From: Actinoplanes teichomyceticus ATCC 31121
Lineage (GTDB): Bacteria > Actinomycetota > Actinomycetes > Mycobacteriales > Micromonosporaceae
DNA length: 64,000 nucleotides
Direction of reading: 5' to 3'
Assembly (NCBI RefSeq): GCF_003711105.1
Contig: NZ_CP023865.1
Location: forward strand, 1,586,001 to 1,650,000
Shown here: positions 26,006 through 36,207 of the stretch, piece after piece
Layout: each line of letters opens with the position of its first letter
How positions within the stretch are numbered: the first letter of the stretch is position 1
Notes under the pieces: generated by a model
The model's input: only the letters and a program-made list of their open reading frames with translations
Databases searched by the model: none
What the model was told of the DNA's origin: nothing
Position numbers and translations under genes: made by a program

Positions 26006-27202
26006 GTGCCGGTGCTGATCGACCTTGACGCGGCGCCGCCGCCGGCTCCGGCGCGGTCCCGGCGGCTCCCGTGGCGCCGTCTGCGGATCGCCGCCGCGGC
26101 GGCCGCCGTGCTGCTCCTGCTCGGCGCCGCGGCCGCGCCACCGGTGGCGGTCGTGTTCCCGCGGGTGGCCGACACGGGCGGGCGGTCGGCCGTGGCCGTC
26201 CTGCTCACCCCGCAGGCGCTCGTCACCGCGCACCCGGCCTCGGGCGGCGACGAGATCGACGTGGTGGCCCGGCCGCTGGCGCCGGGCGGCCCGTCGTGGC
26301 GCTCCCGGCTGTCGCTGCCGGCGAGGGATTCGCTGCGGTTGTCACGTTCCGGTTCGGTGCTGGTCGTCGACGACGAGCTCACCGTGCGGATCCTCGACGC
26401 CGCCACCGGCCGTGAGCGCTGGGCCGTCGGTCCTGACGACAGCGCGCTGGTCACCGGCGACCGCGTGCTGCTCACCCGGTACGACGCCGCGGGCGCTTCC
26501 GAGCTGCGGCTGGCGGAGCTGGAGACCGGCCGGGTCCGGTGGTCGCGGCCGGGTGAGGCGTTCGCCGCGGTGCTCGGCGACGCCGGGCGCTACCTGTTCA
26601 CGCTGGCCGCGGACGGGCGCGCCGAGGTGCGCTCGGCGGTGGACGGGCGGCTGCTCGGCAGCCGGCCGCTGAACGAGTCGGTGGACCCGGACGACCCGGA
26701 CGTCGCGGTCGTCGGTGAGCGGGTGTACGTCCTCGGCCCGGCCTCGGTCACCGCGCTGCGGCTGGCCGATCTGACCCCGGCCTGGCGGTCCCCGGCCCGG
26801 GTGCCGATGCCGACCGGCGCGACCCGCTGCGGCGACCTGGTGTGCTTCCCCGGCGAGCGGGGGCTCACCGCGGTGGACGCGGGCACCGGGGCGACACGCT
26901 GGTCCGCGCCGGAGTGGGTGGCGTACTCCGGCGGTGTGGCGTCCGCCCGGGACCGCCGCACCGTGCTGCTCGACCCGGCGACCGGGCGGGTCATCCGCCG
27001 GCTGGGCCGGGGCCGGGCGACCGGCGGCCTGATGCTGCGTGTGGACGGCGACCACACCCGGGTCAGCGACCTGCGCACCGGCCGGGCGTACGGGACGCTG
27101 CCCGGTGTGCTCCCGTACGGCTGCACCGCCGCCGGGGACCTGCTGGCCTGCCCCCAGGCGGGCGGCACGACGGTGTGGCGGGTGCTCAGAACAGCGTCGT
27201 GA
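26006..27202 (+). CDS. Membrane-anchored PQQ-like beta-propeller protein
   Basis: 398 residues: a short cytoplasmic head with Arg cluster ([11 protein letters not shown]), one membrane helix at about residues 28-52, then seven or so repeats with the quinoprotein-like propeller pattern ([40 protein letters not shown]). Two Cys (TRCGDLVCF) lie in the fifth blade. Such proteins often act as extracytoplasmic binding or scaffold domains; no PQQ ligand residues can be asserted. It follows aspS2 by 32 nt, so it may be co-transcribed. Its last 17 nt overlap the 3' end of lipB on the other strand. Confidence 0.72.
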   Translation: MPVLIDLDAAPPPAPARSRRLPWRRLRIAAAAAAVLLLLGAAAAPPVAVVFPRVADTGGRSAVAVLLTPQALVTAHPASGGDEIDVVARPLAPGGPSWRSRLSLPARDSLRLSRSGSVLVVDDELTVRILDAATGRERWAVGPDDSALVTGDRVLLTRYDAAGASELRLAELETGRVRWSRPGEAFAAVLGDAGRYLFTLAADGRAEVRSAVDGRLLGSRPLNESVDPDDPDVAVVGERVYVLGPASVTALRLADLTPAWRSPARVPMPTGATRCGDLVCFPGERGLTAVDAGTGATRWSAPEWVAYSGGVASARDRRTVLLDPATGRVIRRLGRGRATGGLMLRVDGDHTRVSDLRTGRAYGTLPGVLPYGCTAAGDLLACPQAGGTTVWRVLRTAS

Positions 27203-27815
27203 GGTGCCGCTCGACGACCGGCATGACCTCGGCGACCGGCACCGGGCGGCCGAGTTCGGCGCTGAGCGAGGTGACCCCGGCATCGCGGATCCCGCACGGC
27301 ACGAACCGGTCGAAGTTGGCCAGGTCGCAGTCGCAGTTGAGGGCGAAGCCGTGCAGCGTCACGCCGCGCGCCACCCGGATCCCGATCTGGGCGATCTTGC
27401 GGTCCGGGCCGCCGTCGGTGGCCCGGACCCAGGCGCCGCTGCGCCCCTCGACCCGCTCGGTGATCACGCCGAACTCCGCGCAGACGTCGATCAGCAGCTG
27501 CTCGACGCGGCGTACGTACGCCACCACGTCGACCGGGTCGGGCAGGCGCAGGATCGGGTAGCCGACCAGCTGCCCAGGCCCGTGCCAGGTGATCTTGCCG
27601 CCGCGGTCCACGTCGACCACCGGGGTGCCGTCGAACGGCCGGTCGGCGGGCTCGGTGCGCTTGCCCGCGGTGAAGACGCTGGGGTGTTCCAGCAGCAGGA
27701 CGGTGTCCGGCTGGTCGCCGTTCACCACGGCCTCGTGCAGACGCTTCTGCTCGTCCCACGCGTCGCGGTAGTCGACCAGCCCCGGGCGCAGAACGGTGAG
27801 TACGGAGGAAGTCAC
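27186..27815 (-). CDS. lipB: Octanoyl-[acyl-carrier-protein]:protein N-octanoyltransferase
   Basis: Transfers octanoate from ACP to the lipoyl lysine of E2 subunits and GcvH, the step before LipA. 209 residues with the LipB motifs [16 protein letters not shown], the catalytic Lys in RKIAQIG and the catalytic Cys in [10 protein letters not shown]. The GTG at 27813-27815 is set by a -10 box 7 nt upstream (leaderless). A much longer in-frame reading upstream is antisense to, and part of, the neighbouring gene and is not real. Confidence 0.97.
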   Translation of the reverse strand: MTSSVLTVLRPGLVDYRDAWDEQKRLHEAVVNGDQPDTVLLLEHPSVFTAGKRTEPADRPFDGTPVVDVDRGGKITWHGPGQLVGYPILRLPDPVDVVAYVRRVEQLLIDVCAEFGVITERVEGRSGAWVRATDGGPDRKIAQIGIRVARGVTLHGFALNCDCDLANFDRFVPCGIRDAGVTSLSAELGRPVPVAEVMPVVERHLTTLF

Positions 27816-27822
27816 GTCGGCA

Positions 27823-27828
27823 AGCGTA
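27823..27828 (-). promoter_or_regulatory. -10 box of lipB; leaderless start
   Basis: TACGCT on the minus strand, 7 nt before the GTG start of lipB. Confidence 0.55.
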
Positions 27829-27847
27829 GACCGGTACCGGCCGGTAC

Positions 27848-29728
27848 CTACCGGTCGACCGGGTCGGTGCCGCGACGGATACGCCACACCAGCACGTCGT
27901 CGACCCGCTCGGGCTCGCCCAGCAGCGCCCGGGCGGTCACCTCCACCGCGGACCGGTTCAGCGTCTGGTGGTCCGAGCCGGTGATCTCGTCGGCCAGGAA
28001 GATCGCGTCCACCCCCCAGTAGGCGAGATCCGACCTCGCCTGGGCCCGGTCGGCGTTGCTCACCTGCGGGGTCTCGCCGTACCAGCCGGCGCGCAGGAAC
28101 AGCCAGTCGGTGGCCCGGGGCGGGGCGCCGATCCGGCCCTCCCGCTTGCGGCCCTCCTCGCCGGCGGCCTGCGGGCCGAGGAAGTAGCCCTCCGGGATCC
28201 GGAACTGCCGGCCGCCGCGGGCCATCGTGTACGCCTGCCAGCGCTGCCCGTCCGCGGTCACGTTGAGCGCGAACGGCAGCGCGGTCAGCGTGCCGCCCGG
28301 CGGGACGTACCTCTTCCAGGTGCCGTCGGCGATGAACGCCGGCTCGGCGGCCCGGTGCTGCACGCGCAGCGGGAGCGGGATGATCGGCAGCAGGCTGACC
28401 ACCACCGCCGTGGAGAGCCCGGCGTGCAGCGCGCCGACCGGGATCCGCCGGCTGATCAGCTGGTCCAGGATCAGCGCGAGCACGATGCCGAACACCCCGA
28501 TCACGACGAGCGCGAACCGCAGCGGCAGCGCCGAGTCGAACAGCGGCAGGTGCATCAGCGAGGTGTAGGGCAGCGGGATGTCCCACTCGTGCTTGTTCAC
28601 CATCGGCCGCGGGCCCCAGGACAGCACCAGGAAGACCAGGCCGACCGCGCCCACCGCGCGCAGCGTGGCCCGCCGCCCCGGCTCGGCGCGCCACCACAGC
28701 AGCCCGAACGAGACCAGGATCAGCACGACCAGGGGCAGGCCGAAGAACGACGTCTCCTCGGTCCGGTTCGGCGCCAGCTCCTTGCCCAACCCGAACAGCG
28801 TGCCCAGCGAGCGGCTCGGATAGGTGAGGTACGCCGCCACGTCCTCGACGAAGTAGCGCTGGTTGAACCCGGTCCCGGAGAACGTCTGCGGGCCGGCGAA
28901 GTGCATGTAGAGCGGATAGCCGAGCAGCGTGCCGGCCACCACCGCGGTCACGCCCAGGGCGGCCAGCACGGTGGGCAGCGCCGCGCGCGCCTCGGCCCGC
29001 ACCGACTTCGCCAGCGACCAGACGACCACGAAGATTCCGCTGGCCAGGGCGGTGTAGAACAGCCCCTCGGCGGCGATCGAGAAGCCGACCGCGAGCAACA
29101 GCCCCAGCCGCAGCCCGTTGCGTAGCCACCGCCCCGGTTCGCGCAGTTTCAGCACCTGCCAGAGCACGACCGGCGCGATCCAGCCGGCGGTCCAGTTCAG
29201 GTGGCCGTTGGCGTGCGAGATGAACCCCGGGGCGAATCCGCAGAACAGCCCGGCCACGGCCGCCGCGCCGGCGTGCCGCACCAGCCAGCGGCGCAGGAAC
29301 AGGTACCACGCGAACGCCGAGCCAGCCAGGTTCAGCGTCAGCACGGTCACGAAGCTGATCTGCGGCCCGGCCAGGTGCGTCAGCGGGGCGAACAGCACGG
29401 TGTACACCGTGATCGAGGTGTTCGCGGCCAGGTTGACGCCGAGCGGGGTGTTCAGCAGATCGGTGAAGAACGGGTCCGACCCCTGGGTGACGGTGTAGTA
29501 CCCGTACCCCATCAGCCACTCGAAGAAGGCCTGGTCACCGACGTTGTCGGAGAGCACGTGAGTGTACGGGTCGTCCCAGAGGCCGCCGGTCACGTACACC
29601 GCCAGGGCGAGCGCGACCAGGGCCATGGTCAGGTGGGCACGCCACACCCGCCAGCGGCGCCCGGACGTGCTGTCGGGCTCCGAGGGCGGGTCGGCGGACG
29701 CGGCGGGGGCAGGGGCGGCGACGGACAT
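27848..29728 (-). CDS. Polytopic membrane protein, GT-C glycosyltransferase-like
   Basis: 626 residues with about eleven membrane helices in the first 460, followed by an extracytoplasmic C-terminal domain. After helix 1 comes a loop with acidic residues ([25 protein letters not shown]), which resembles the catalytic loop of GT-C polyprenyl-phosphate-sugar transferases; [12 protein letters not shown] follows in the next loop. A role in cell-envelope glycan or glycoprotein assembly is an inference from topology. The ATG at 29728 lies 7 nt after a TAACCT -10 box, so the message is probably leaderless; a GTG lies one codon earlier. Confidence 0.7.
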   Translation of the reverse strand: MSVAAPAPAASADPPSEPDSTSGRRWRVWRAHLTMALVALALAVYVTGGLWDDPYTHVLSDNVGDQAFFEWLMGYGYYTVTQGSDPFFTDLLNTPLGVNLAANTSITVYTVLFAPLTHLAGPQISFVTVLTLNLAGSAFAWYLFLRRWLVRHAGAAAVAGLFCGFAPGFISHANGHLNWTAGWIAPVVLWQVLKLREPGRWLRNGLRLGLLLAVGFSIAAEGLFYTALASGIFVVVWSLAKSVRAEARAALPTVLAALGVTAVVAGTLLGYPLYMHFAGPQTFSGTGFNQRYFVEDVAAYLTYPSRSLGTLFGLGKELAPNRTEETSFFGLPLVVLILVSFGLLWWRAEPGRRATLRAVGAVGLVFLVLSWGPRPMVNKHEWDIPLPYTSLMHLPLFDSALPLRFALVVIGVFGIVLALILDQLISRRIPVGALHAGLSTAVVVSLLPIIPLPLRVQHRAAEPAFIADGTWKRYVPPGGTLTALPFALNVTADGQRWQAYTMARGGRQFRIPEGYFLGPQAAGEEGRKREGRIGAPPRATDWLFLRAGWYGETPQVSNADRAQARSDLAYWGVDAIFLADEITGSDHQTLNRSAVEVTARALLGEPERVDDVLVWRIRRGTDPVDR

Positions 29729-29735
29729 CACGCGC

Positions 29736-29741
29736 AGGTTA
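29736..29741 (-). promoter_or_regulatory. -10 box of the GT-C-like gene; leaderless start
   Basis: TAACCT on the minus strand, 7 nt before the ATG at 29726-29728. Confidence 0.45.
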
Positions 29742-29758
29742 GCAGCGCGTGCTCTAGA

Positions 29759-30673
29759 TCAGCGGCTAACCGTGGGTTGCGGTTGCAACGCGGCCGCCAA
29801 GGCGGACTCAATGTCCGGGTACGTCCAGGAGAATCCTGCGTTGCGCAGAACGCCAGGGATTGCCCGCTGGCTCCGCTGTGCCTCCCCGCCCAGCTCGCCC
29901 AGCGCCAGGTCCAGCACCGGGCCGGGCACGCTCAGCAGCGCCGGGCGGCGCAGCTTGGCGGCCAGCGCCCTGGTGAACTGCTCGTTCGTGCACTGCACCG
30001 CGGAGACCAGGTTGACCGGGCCGGCCAGGTCCGTCCGCTGCAGGAGGAACTCGGCGGCGCGCAGCCAGTCGGTCAGCGCGATCCAGGCCATCCACTGCCG
30101 CCCGCCGCCGATCTTGGCGCCGCCGCCCAGCTTGAACAGCGGCAGCAACGGTTTCAGCAGTGAGCCCTGCCGGTCCAGGACCGGTGCGGTGCGCAGCAGC
30201 ACGACCCGGGCGCCGGCGTCCTCGGCCGGCCGGGCGGCGGCCTCCCAGACCCGGCAGATGTCGGCCAGGAACGTGGCGCCGGCCGGGGCCTCCTCGGTGA
30301 CCTCGTGGTCGCCGGTGTCGCCGTACCAGCCGACGGCGGAGGCCTGCAGCAGGGTGCGCGGGCGCTCGGTCTCGGGCAGCTTGGCGATCGCGCGGGCCAG
30401 CGTGTCGGTGGTGTCCACCCGGCTGGCCCGGAGCACGTTCTTGTAGCGGGTCGTCCAGCGGTGCGCGCCGATGTTCGCCCCGGCCAGGTTGATCACCGCG
30501 TCCGCGCCGGCGAGCACGGCCGGGTCGAGCCGGCCCTGCGAGGGCGTCCAGGTGGACTCGCCGACACCGGCCGGGTGCCGCACCAGACGGTGGATGTCGT
30601 GGCCCCCGGCGCGCAACCGCTCGGCGAGCCGGACACCGAGAAAGCCGGACGCGCCGGCCATGACGATCCGCAT
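29759..30673 (-). CDS. TIGR01777 family NAD(P)-dependent epimerase
   Basis: 304-residue extended short-chain dehydrogenase fold. The N-terminus has the dinucleotide motif GASGFLG at residues 7-13. ASAVGWYGDTGD carries the Tyr-containing active-site region of this family (YfcH/SulA type), and the C-terminal FTRALAAKLRRPA pattern is also present. The substrate is unknown. It occupies the position between lipB and sucB that Rv2216 holds in M. tuberculosis. Confidence 0.9.
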   Translation of the reverse strand: MRIVMAGASGFLGVRLAERLRAGGHDIHRLVRHPAGVGESTWTPSQGRLDPAVLAGADAVINLAGANIGAHRWTTRYKNVLRASRVDTTDTLARAIAKLPETERPRTLLQASAVGWYGDTGDHEVTEEAPAGATFLADICRVWEAAARPAEDAGARVVLLRTAPVLDRQGSLLKPLLPLFKLGGGAKIGGGRQWMAWIALTDWLRAAEFLLQRTDLAGPVNLVSAVQCTNEQFTRALAAKLRRPALLSVPGPVLDLALGELGGEAQRSQRAIPGVLRNAGFSWTYPDIESALAAALQPQPTVSR

Positions 30674-30711
30674 GTCCCGATTCTTTCCCGAAGATCGAAC
30701 GATGCCAACAA

Positions 30712-30739
30712 AAAGCCGGGGGTGGGCACCCCCGGCTTT
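30712..30739 (-). terminator. Intrinsic terminator after sucB
   Basis: AAAGCCGGGGGT / ACCCCCGGCTTT, a perfect 12-bp stem with a 4-nt loop. Read from the sucB side it is followed by TTTTTGTT, a proper T-tract, rare in this window. It lies 12 nt after the sucB stop codon. Confidence 0.88.
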
Positions 30740-30750
30740 CCGTCAGCGGC

Positions 30751-32610
30751 TCAGAGACCGAGCTCGGCCTCGAAGTGCCCGGCTTCCAGGCGCTCCTTGA
30801 GGGTGCCCAGGAAGCGGGCGGCGTCCGCGCCGTCCACGATCCGGTGGTCGTAGCTGAGCGCCAGGTAGACCATCGACCGCGGCGCGATGATCTCGCCCAG
30901 CTCCGGGTCGTTCACGATCACCGGGCGCTTGACGACCGCGCCGAGACCGAGGATGCCGACCTGCGGCTGGTTGATGATCGGGGTGTCGAACAGCGCGCCC
31001 CGGCTGCCGGTGTTGGTCAGCGTGAAGGTGCCGCCACCGATCTCGTCCGGCCCGATCTTGTTGTTGCGGGTGCGGTCGGCGAGGTCCGCGATCCGCTTGG
31101 CCAGACCGGCCAGGTTCAGGTCGCCGGCGTCCTTGATCACCGGGACGACGAGGCCCTTCGGCGCGTCCACCGCGATGCCCAGGTGCTCGGCGCCGTGGTA
31201 GGTGACCGTGCCCGCCTCGACGTCGATTGAGGAGTTGACCACCGGGTGCTGCTGCAGCGCCTCGACCGTGGCCAGGGCGAAGAACGGCAGGAAGGTGAGC
31301 TTCACGCCGTGCTTGGCCTGGAAGTCGGCCTTGGCCTTGTTCCGCAGGTTGGCGATCTTGGTGACGTCCACCTCGACGACCGTGGTGAGCTGCGCCGAGA
31401 TCTGCAGCGACTCCACCATGCGCCGGGCGATGGTGGCCCGGATGCGGGTCAGCTTCTCGGTGCGGCCCCGCAGCGGGCTCGGCTCCGGCTTGGCCTTGGC
31501 AGCGGCGGGCGCCGCGGCCGGGGCGGGGGCCGGTGCCGGGGCGGCGGCCTGGGCCTTGGCCGCGGCGGCCTTCTCTGCGGCGTCGAGCACGTCCTGCTTG
31601 CGGATCCGGCCTCCGACGCCGGTTCCGGTCAGCGAGGACAGGTCCACGCCCTTCTCGGCCGCCAGCTTGCGGACCAGCGGGGTCACGTAGCCGGCGTCGC
31701 CGGCGCCGTTCGCCTTGACCGTCGCGGCGGCCGGGGCCGCCGGGGCGGCCGGCTGGGACTGGGCGGCGGCCTGCTTGGACTCGGCGGCGGGCGACGGGGT
31801 CGCGTAAGACTCGCCGGCCGGCGTCACGTCCGGCGTCGGGGCCGACTCGATCTTCGGCTGCTGCGGGGCGGGCGCCGGCTTCGACTCGGCGGCCGGCGCG
31901 GGCTTGGCCTCGGCGGCGGGCGCCGGCTTCGACTCGGCGGCCGGGGCGGGTGCCGGCTGGGACTCGGCGGCCGGCGCGGCCGCCGCGGAGCCGACGATGG
32001 CCAGCTCGGCGCCGACCTCGGCCGTCTCGTCCTCGGCGACCTTGATCTCCAGCAGCGTGCCGGCCACCGGCGACGGGATCTCGGTGTCGACCTTGTCGGT
32101 GGAGACCTCGAGCAGCGGCTCGTCCAGCTCGACGGCGTCGCCGACCTGCTTGAGCCAGCGGGTGACGGTGCCCTCGGTGACGCTCTCGCCGAGCGCCGGC
32201 ATCTTCACCGCGGTGCCGTCGGCGGAACCGCCGGCCGGGGCCGAGGCGGCCTGCGGCGCGGGGGCCTCCGCCTCGACCGGCTTCTCGGTCGACGGCGTGG
32301 TCGGCGCCGGCGGCTCCGGCTCGGCCTGCGCCTGCTGGGCCGGGGCGGGAGCGGCCGAACCGGCGTCCTCGCCGTCCCCGGCGATGACGGCCAGCTCGCT
32401 GCCGACCTCCGCGGTCTCGTCCTCGCCGACCACGATGCGGGAGAGCACGCCCGCGGCGGGCGACGGAATCTCCGTGTCGACCTTGTCGGTGGAGACCTCG
32501 AGCAGCGGCTCGTCGATCTCGACGCGCTCGCCCTCCTGCTTGAGCCAACGCGTGACGGTGCCCTCGGTGACGCTCTCACCCAGCCGCGGCATGGTTACCG
32601 ATACCGGCAT
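30751..32610 (-). CDS. sucB: Dihydrolipoamide acyltransferase (E2 of 2-oxo acid dehydrogenase)
   Basis: 619 residues. Two N-terminal lipoyl domains (about 1-80 and 130-205), each with [12 protein letters not shown] carrying the lipoylated Lys, are joined by Ala/Pro/Glu-rich linkers. An E3-binding domain ([19 protein letters not shown], about 300-340) and the catalytic domain with SYDHRIVDG near the C-terminus follow. In actinobacteria this E2 serves the pyruvate and 2-oxoglutarate complexes (DlaT/SucB). It is transcribed after lpd with a 36-nt gap and ends at a strong terminator. LipA and LipB, encoded close by, modify it. Confidence 0.95.
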   Translation of the reverse strand: MPVSVTMPRLGESVTEGTVTRWLKQEGERVEIDEPLLEVSTDKVDTEIPSPAAGVLSRIVVGEDETAEVGSELAVIAGDGEDAGSAAPAPAQQAQAEPEPPAPTTPSTEKPVEAEAPAPQAASAPAGGSADGTAVKMPALGESVTEGTVTRWLKQVGDAVELDEPLLEVSTDKVDTEIPSPVAGTLLEIKVAEDETAEVGAELAIVGSAAAAPAAESQPAPAPAAESKPAPAAEAKPAPAAESKPAPAPQQPKIESAPTPDVTPAGESYATPSPAAESKQAAAQSQPAAPAAPAAATVKANGAGDAGYVTPLVRKLAAEKGVDLSSLTGTGVGGRIRKQDVLDAAEKAAAAKAQAAAPAPAPAPAAAPAAAKAKPEPSPLRGRTEKLTRIRATIARRMVESLQISAQLTTVVEVDVTKIANLRNKAKADFQAKHGVKLTFLPFFALATVEALQQHPVVNSSIDVEAGTVTYHGAEHLGIAVDAPKGLVVPVIKDAGDLNLAGLAKRIADLADRTRNNKIGPDEIGGGTFTLTNTGSRGALFDTPIINQPQVGILGLGAVVKRPVIVNDPELGEIIAPRSMVYLALSYDHRIVDGADAARFLGTLKERLEAGHFEAELGL

Positions 32611-32646
32611 TTTTCCCCAAACTCCTTAACGCTTCGAACGATCGAA

Positions 32647-34038
32647 TCAGCTGTGCGCGTGCAGCGGCTTGCCCGCGAGCGCGAGGAAGGCCTCGCCCAG
32701 CGCCTCGTTCTGCGTCGGGTGGGCGTGTACGAGCTGGGCGACCTCCTCCGGGAAGGCCTCCCAGTTGTAGATCAGCTGGGCCTCGCCGACCAGCTCGCCC
32801 ATCCGGGCGCCGACCATGTGGACGCCGACCACCGGGCCGTCGTTCACGCGGACGAGCTTGACGAAGCCCGCGGTCTTGAGGATCTGGCTCTTGCCGTTGC
32901 CGCCCAGGTTGTAGTTGTACGAGGACACCTTGTCGGCGCCGTACTTCTCCTTGGCCTTGGCCTCGGTCAGGCCGACCGACGCGATCTCCGGGTCGGAGTA
33001 GGTGACCCGCGGGATGCCGGCCTCGTCGATCACCGCCGGGTTCCGTCCGGCGATCTCCTCGGCCACGAAGATGCCCTGCTGGAACCCGCGGTGCGCGAGC
33101 TGCAGGCCGGGCACGATGTCACCGACGGCGTAGATGTTGCCGACCCCGGTGTGCAGGCGCTCGTTGGTGATCACGAAGCCGCGGTCCAGGGTGATGCCCT
33201 GCTCCTCGTACCCCAGGTTGGCGGTCGTCGGGCCACGGCCGACCGCGACCAGCAGGACCTCCGCCTCCAGGACGTCGCCGCCGGCGATGGTGACCCGCAC
33301 GCCGTTCTCGGTCTTCTCGACCTTCTCGAACGGCTTGCCGACCTTGAAGTTGATCTTCCGCTTGCGGAAGGCGCGCTCGACGGTCTTCGAGATCTCCTCG
33401 TCCTCCGCGGCGACCAGCCGGGGGAGGGCCTCGACGATGGTCACGTCGGCGCCGAACGACTTCCAGACACTGGCGAACTCGACGCCGATCACGCCGCCGC
33501 CCAGCACGATCGCGGAGCTCGGCACCCGGTCCAGCTTCAGGGCGTGCTCGCTGGTGATCACCCGCTGGCCGTCCACGTCCAGGCCGGGCAGGGTCCGCGA
33601 GTAGGAGCCGGTCGCCAGGATCACGTTGCGGCCGGTGTAGCGCTGCCCGTCCACCTCGACGGTGTCCCGGCTGACCAGCTTGCCGGCGCCGGCCACCACG
33701 GTGATGTTCTTGTTGTGGCCCAGCAGGCCCTGCAGGCCCTTGTACAGACGGCCGACGACGCCGTCCTTGTACGCGTTCACCCCGGCCATGTCGACACCGA
33801 CCAGATTGGCCTTGATGCCGAACTGCTCGCTCTCCCGGGTCTGGTCGGCGATCTCCGCCGCGTGCAGCAGCGCCTTGGTCGGGATGCAGCCCCGGTGCAG
33901 GCAGGTGCCACCGACCTCGGCCTTGTCGATCAGCGCTACGGAGAGGTTCAGTTCGGCGGCGCGCAGCGCGGCCGCGTACCCGCCGCTGCCTGCGCCGAGA
34001 ATGACGATGTCGAAGGTTCCGCCGTTCGGCTGGCTCAC
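32647..34038 (-). CDS. lpd: Dihydrolipoyl dehydrogenase (E3)
   Basis: 463-residue FAD flavoprotein that reoxidises the lipoyl groups of E2. FAD-binding GAGSGG is near residue 15, the redox disulfide is GGTCLHRGCIPTK, the NAD site is VLGGGVIGVEFASV and the catalytic dyad is HPTQNEALGE at the C-terminus. The GTG at 34036-34038 has GGAG 8 nt upstream; an in-frame ATG 14 codons earlier would add a non-conserved head. It forms an operon with sucB. Confidence 0.96.
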   Translation of the reverse strand: MSQPNGGTFDIVILGAGSGGYAAALRAAELNLSVALIDKAEVGGTCLHRGCIPTKALLHAAEIADQTRESEQFGIKANLVGVDMAGVNAYKDGVVGRLYKGLQGLLGHNKNITVVAGAGKLVSRDTVEVDGQRYTGRNVILATGSYSRTLPGLDVDGQRVITSEHALKLDRVPSSAIVLGGGVIGVEFASVWKSFGADVTIVEALPRLVAAEDEEISKTVERAFRKRKINFKVGKPFEKVEKTENGVRVTIAGGDVLEAEVLLVAVGRGPTTANLGYEEQGITLDRGFVITNERLHTGVGNIYAVGDIVPGLQLAHRGFQQGIFVAEEIAGRNPAVIDEAGIPRVTYSDPEIASVGLTEAKAKEKYGADKVSSYNYNLGGNGKSQILKTAGFVKLVRVNDGPVVGVHMVGARMGELVGEAQLIYNWEAFPEEVAQLVHAHPTQNEALGEAFLALAGKPLHAHS

Positions 34039-34169
34039 GTTGACTCCAGTGGTCGAGTCGTCGCCATGTGGGTCACACAATGGAAACGGTCACAGTCCCG
34101 TCTCGGACATCTTGTCACTTCAAGACCCGGTCAATGCAGTCAGGTGCCCCACGACACGTCGGCCCGTCG

Positions 34170-34175
34170 TACCCT
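34170..34175 (+). promoter_or_regulatory. Possible -10 box for the 106-residue gene
   Basis: TACCCT, about 27 nt before the GTG start, leaving room for the AGGAGGGGC ribosome site. Confidence 0.35.
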
Positions 34176-34201
34176 TGCGGGATCCAGGACGAGGAGGGGC
34201 A

Positions 34202-34522
34202 GTGGCTTGGTTTCGGCGGCGCCCGCGATCCAGTGGACCCGGCGGGCGCCCGGTTGATCAGGCCGATCTGGACCATCTTACGCAATTCATCCGCACCCGC
34301 CGGGGTGTCGAGGCGTTCGTCGAGCCGCGGACCACGGTGACCGAGACCACCGTGTTGCTTGTCGCACACGACGGGGAGTGGACCCGGCGGCGGATCGGGT
34401 CGCCGGAGATCGCCCGCCGGTTCGCGCACCAGCTCTCGCTGCCCATCTACGACGTCCGGCTGCTCGGCTACCCGCAACGGATGCGCGACTACAACGCCCG
34501 GCAGAAGCGCCGCCCGGCCTGA
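34202..34522 (+). CDS. Conserved small protein of unknown function
   Basis: 106 residues, mixed alpha/beta and charged (HLTQFIRTRRGVEAFVEPRT, TTVLLVAHDGEWTRRRIGSP, YDVRLLGYPQRMRDYNARQ). It has no membrane segment and no catalytic motif I can name. AGGAGGGGC precedes the GTG. It lies between the divergent lpd gene and the convergent pepA gene, the same neighbourhood in which I recall small hypothetical proteins in other actinomycetes. Confidence 0.75.
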   Translation: MAWFRRRPRSSGPGGRPVDQADLDHLTQFIRTRRGVEAFVEPRTTVTETTVLLVAHDGEWTRRRIGSPEIARRFAHQLSLPIYDVRLLGYPQRMRDYNARQKRRPA

Positions 34523-34538
34523 CCCGGCCGGGCGGCGC
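34507..34538 (+). terminator. Bidirectional hairpin terminator between convergent genes
   Basis: GCGCCGCCCGGCC / GGCCGGGCGGCGC, a perfect 13-bp stem whose 6-nt loop contains the stop codon of the 106-residue gene. pepA ends 12 nt further on. No T-tract. Confidence 0.6.
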
Positions 34539-34549
34539 CACACCCGCGG

Positions 34550-36088
34550 CTAACCCGCCAGCTCGTCGACCACGCGCAGCAGGGTGCGGATCGGCACCCC
34601 GGTCCCGCCCTTGGTCCAGTACCCGGTCGGCTCGCCGGAGTGGTACGCCGGCCCGGCGATGTCGATGTGCGCCCACTCCACCCCCGGCTCGACGAACTCG
34701 CGCAGGAACACGCCGCCCTGCAGCATGTGCCCGGCCCGGTCGAGGCTGGAGTTGGTCTGGCAGATGTCGGCGATCTCCGATTCCATGCCCTTGCGCACGT
34801 CGTCCGGCAGCGGCATCGGCCAGCCCGGCTCGCCGACCGCGTCCCCGGCGGCCTGCACCAGCGCGGTCGCCGCCTCCGAGCCCATCAGCCCGGCGATCCG
34901 CTTGCCCAGCGAGATCACCTGGCCGCCGGTCAGGGTGGAGGTCTCGAACAGGTAGTCGGCGCCGTCCGCGCAGGCCCGGGCCATCGCGTCGCCGAGCACC
35001 ATCCGGCCCTCGGCGTCGGTGTTGAACACCTCGACCCGCTTGCCGTTGAACATGGTGACCACGTCACCCGGCCGGTACGCCGACCCGGACGGCATGTTCT
35101 CCGCGATCGCCAGATAGCCGGAGACCGCGACGCCGGGTCGGAGCGCGGCGATCGCCAGCATGGTGGCGGCCACCGCGGCCGCACCGGCCATGTCCGACTT
35201 CATCTCCCACATGCCCGCCGCCGGCTTGATGCTGACACCACCGGTGTCGAAGGTGATGCCCTTGCCGACCAGCGCCACCCGCTTCGGCTCGGCGACACCC
35301 TCCGGCACGTAGGTCAGCTTGACCAGCCGCGGCGGCGCCTCGGAACCCTGGCCGACCGCCACGATCCCGCCGTACCCGCCGGCCTTGAGCTGGTCGAGGT
35401 CGAGCACCTCGACACCGAGGCCGAGCTCGTCGGCGGCAGACGCCACCAGGTCGGCGAAGTGCGCCGGGCGCAGCTCGTTCGGCGCCATGTTGACCCAGTC
35501 CCGGGCCTGCCGGACCGCCCGGCCGACCACCTCGGCGCGGGACAGCTCGGCCGCGGCCGCCGCGTCGGCGGCGTCCGGCACGTGCACCTGCAGCGCGGCG
35601 ACCGGCTCCCGGCGGCCCTTCTGCGGCTTGGTCTTGTAGCCGGCGAACCGGTACGACCCGAGCAGCGCGCCCTCCAGCACGGCGCGCAGCACCGCCGGCG
35701 CGTCGGCGTCGTCCGGCAGCGGCAGGGCCAGCGCCACGGTGGCGCTGCCGGCCAGGGCGCGGACCGCGGCGCCGGCGCCCCGGCGCAGCGTCTCCAGGTC
35801 GGGCGCCGAGCCGGACGGCTCGTCGCCCAGGCCCACCGCGACCACCAGGGGCGCGGCGACGGTGCCGAGGGTGGCCAGCTTGGTCACCTCACCCGGCGCG
35901 CCGGTCGCGCCGAGCAGCGCCAGCGTCGACGTCAGCTTCCCGTCGAACGCCGCGGCGATGCTCTCCGCGCCCGCCGCCGGAAGCAGGGCGCCGTCCTGGT
36001 CGGGCTGGCTGTGCAGGCCGATGACGATGGCATCGACCGCCAATTCGGCCGGGTCGGTGTCGACCAGGCTGAGGTTGGGCTGGGTCAC
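34550..36088 (-). CDS. pepA: Leucyl aminopeptidase (M17)
   Basis: 512-residue cytosolic di-metal aminopeptidase. The C-terminal catalytic half carries [12 protein letters not shown], the SDMAGAAAV region and the M17 signature [12 protein letters not shown] with its metal ligands; the N-terminal half is the usual macro-like domain. The length is typical. The GTG at 36086-36088 is used with CCGGAG upstream. It lies divergent from gcvT, at the place pepB (Rv2213) holds in M. tuberculosis. Confidence 0.95.
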   Translation of the reverse strand: MTQPNLSLVDTDPAELAVDAIVIGLHSQPDQDGALLPAAGAESIAAAFDGKLTSTLALLGATGAPGEVTKLATLGTVAAPLVVAVGLGDEPSGSAPDLETLRRGAGAAVRALAGSATVALALPLPDDADAPAVLRAVLEGALLGSYRFAGYKTKPQKGRREPVAALQVHVPDAADAAAAAELSRAEVVGRAVRQARDWVNMAPNELRPAHFADLVASAADELGLGVEVLDLDQLKAGGYGGIVAVGQGSEAPPRLVKLTYVPEGVAEPKRVALVGKGITFDTGGVSIKPAAGMWEMKSDMAGAAAVAATMLAIAALRPGVAVSGYLAIAENMPSGSAYRPGDVVTMFNGKRVEVFNTDAEGRMVLGDAMARACADGADYLFETSTLTGGQVISLGKRIAGLMGSEAATALVQAAGDAVGEPGWPMPLPDDVRKGMESEIADICQTNSSLDRAGHMLQGGVFLREFVEPGVEWAHIDIAGPAYHSGEPTGYWTKGGTGVPIRTLLRVVDELAG

Positions 36089-36168
36089 TCGGGCACTCCG
36101 GGACGTCAGGGCCGGAACTCGCCGGTGGGCGTGCTCCCGGCTGGTGGGAAAAGGTGGTGCTCCCCGCG

Positions 36169-36174
36169 ACTCTA
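36169..36174 (-). promoter_or_regulatory. Possible pepA -10 box
   Basis: TAGAGT on the minus strand would give a leader of about 75 nt before the pepA GTG. Confidence 0.3.
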
Positions 36175-36194
36175 ACGAGCCCCAAGGTCACCGG

Positions 36195-36200
36195 TAAGTT
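36195..36200 (+). promoter_or_regulatory. -10 box of gcvT; leaderless start
   Basis: TAAGTT lies 7 nt before the ATG at 36208, and no ribosome site is present. Confidence 0.5.
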
Positions 36201-36207
36201 GAGTCTC

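Noticed and set aside
27816..29519. 777-codon reading that would extend lipB far upstream
   Set aside because: It runs through the GT-C-like membrane gene in another frame. The leaderless GTG at 27815 gives a LipB of normal length.
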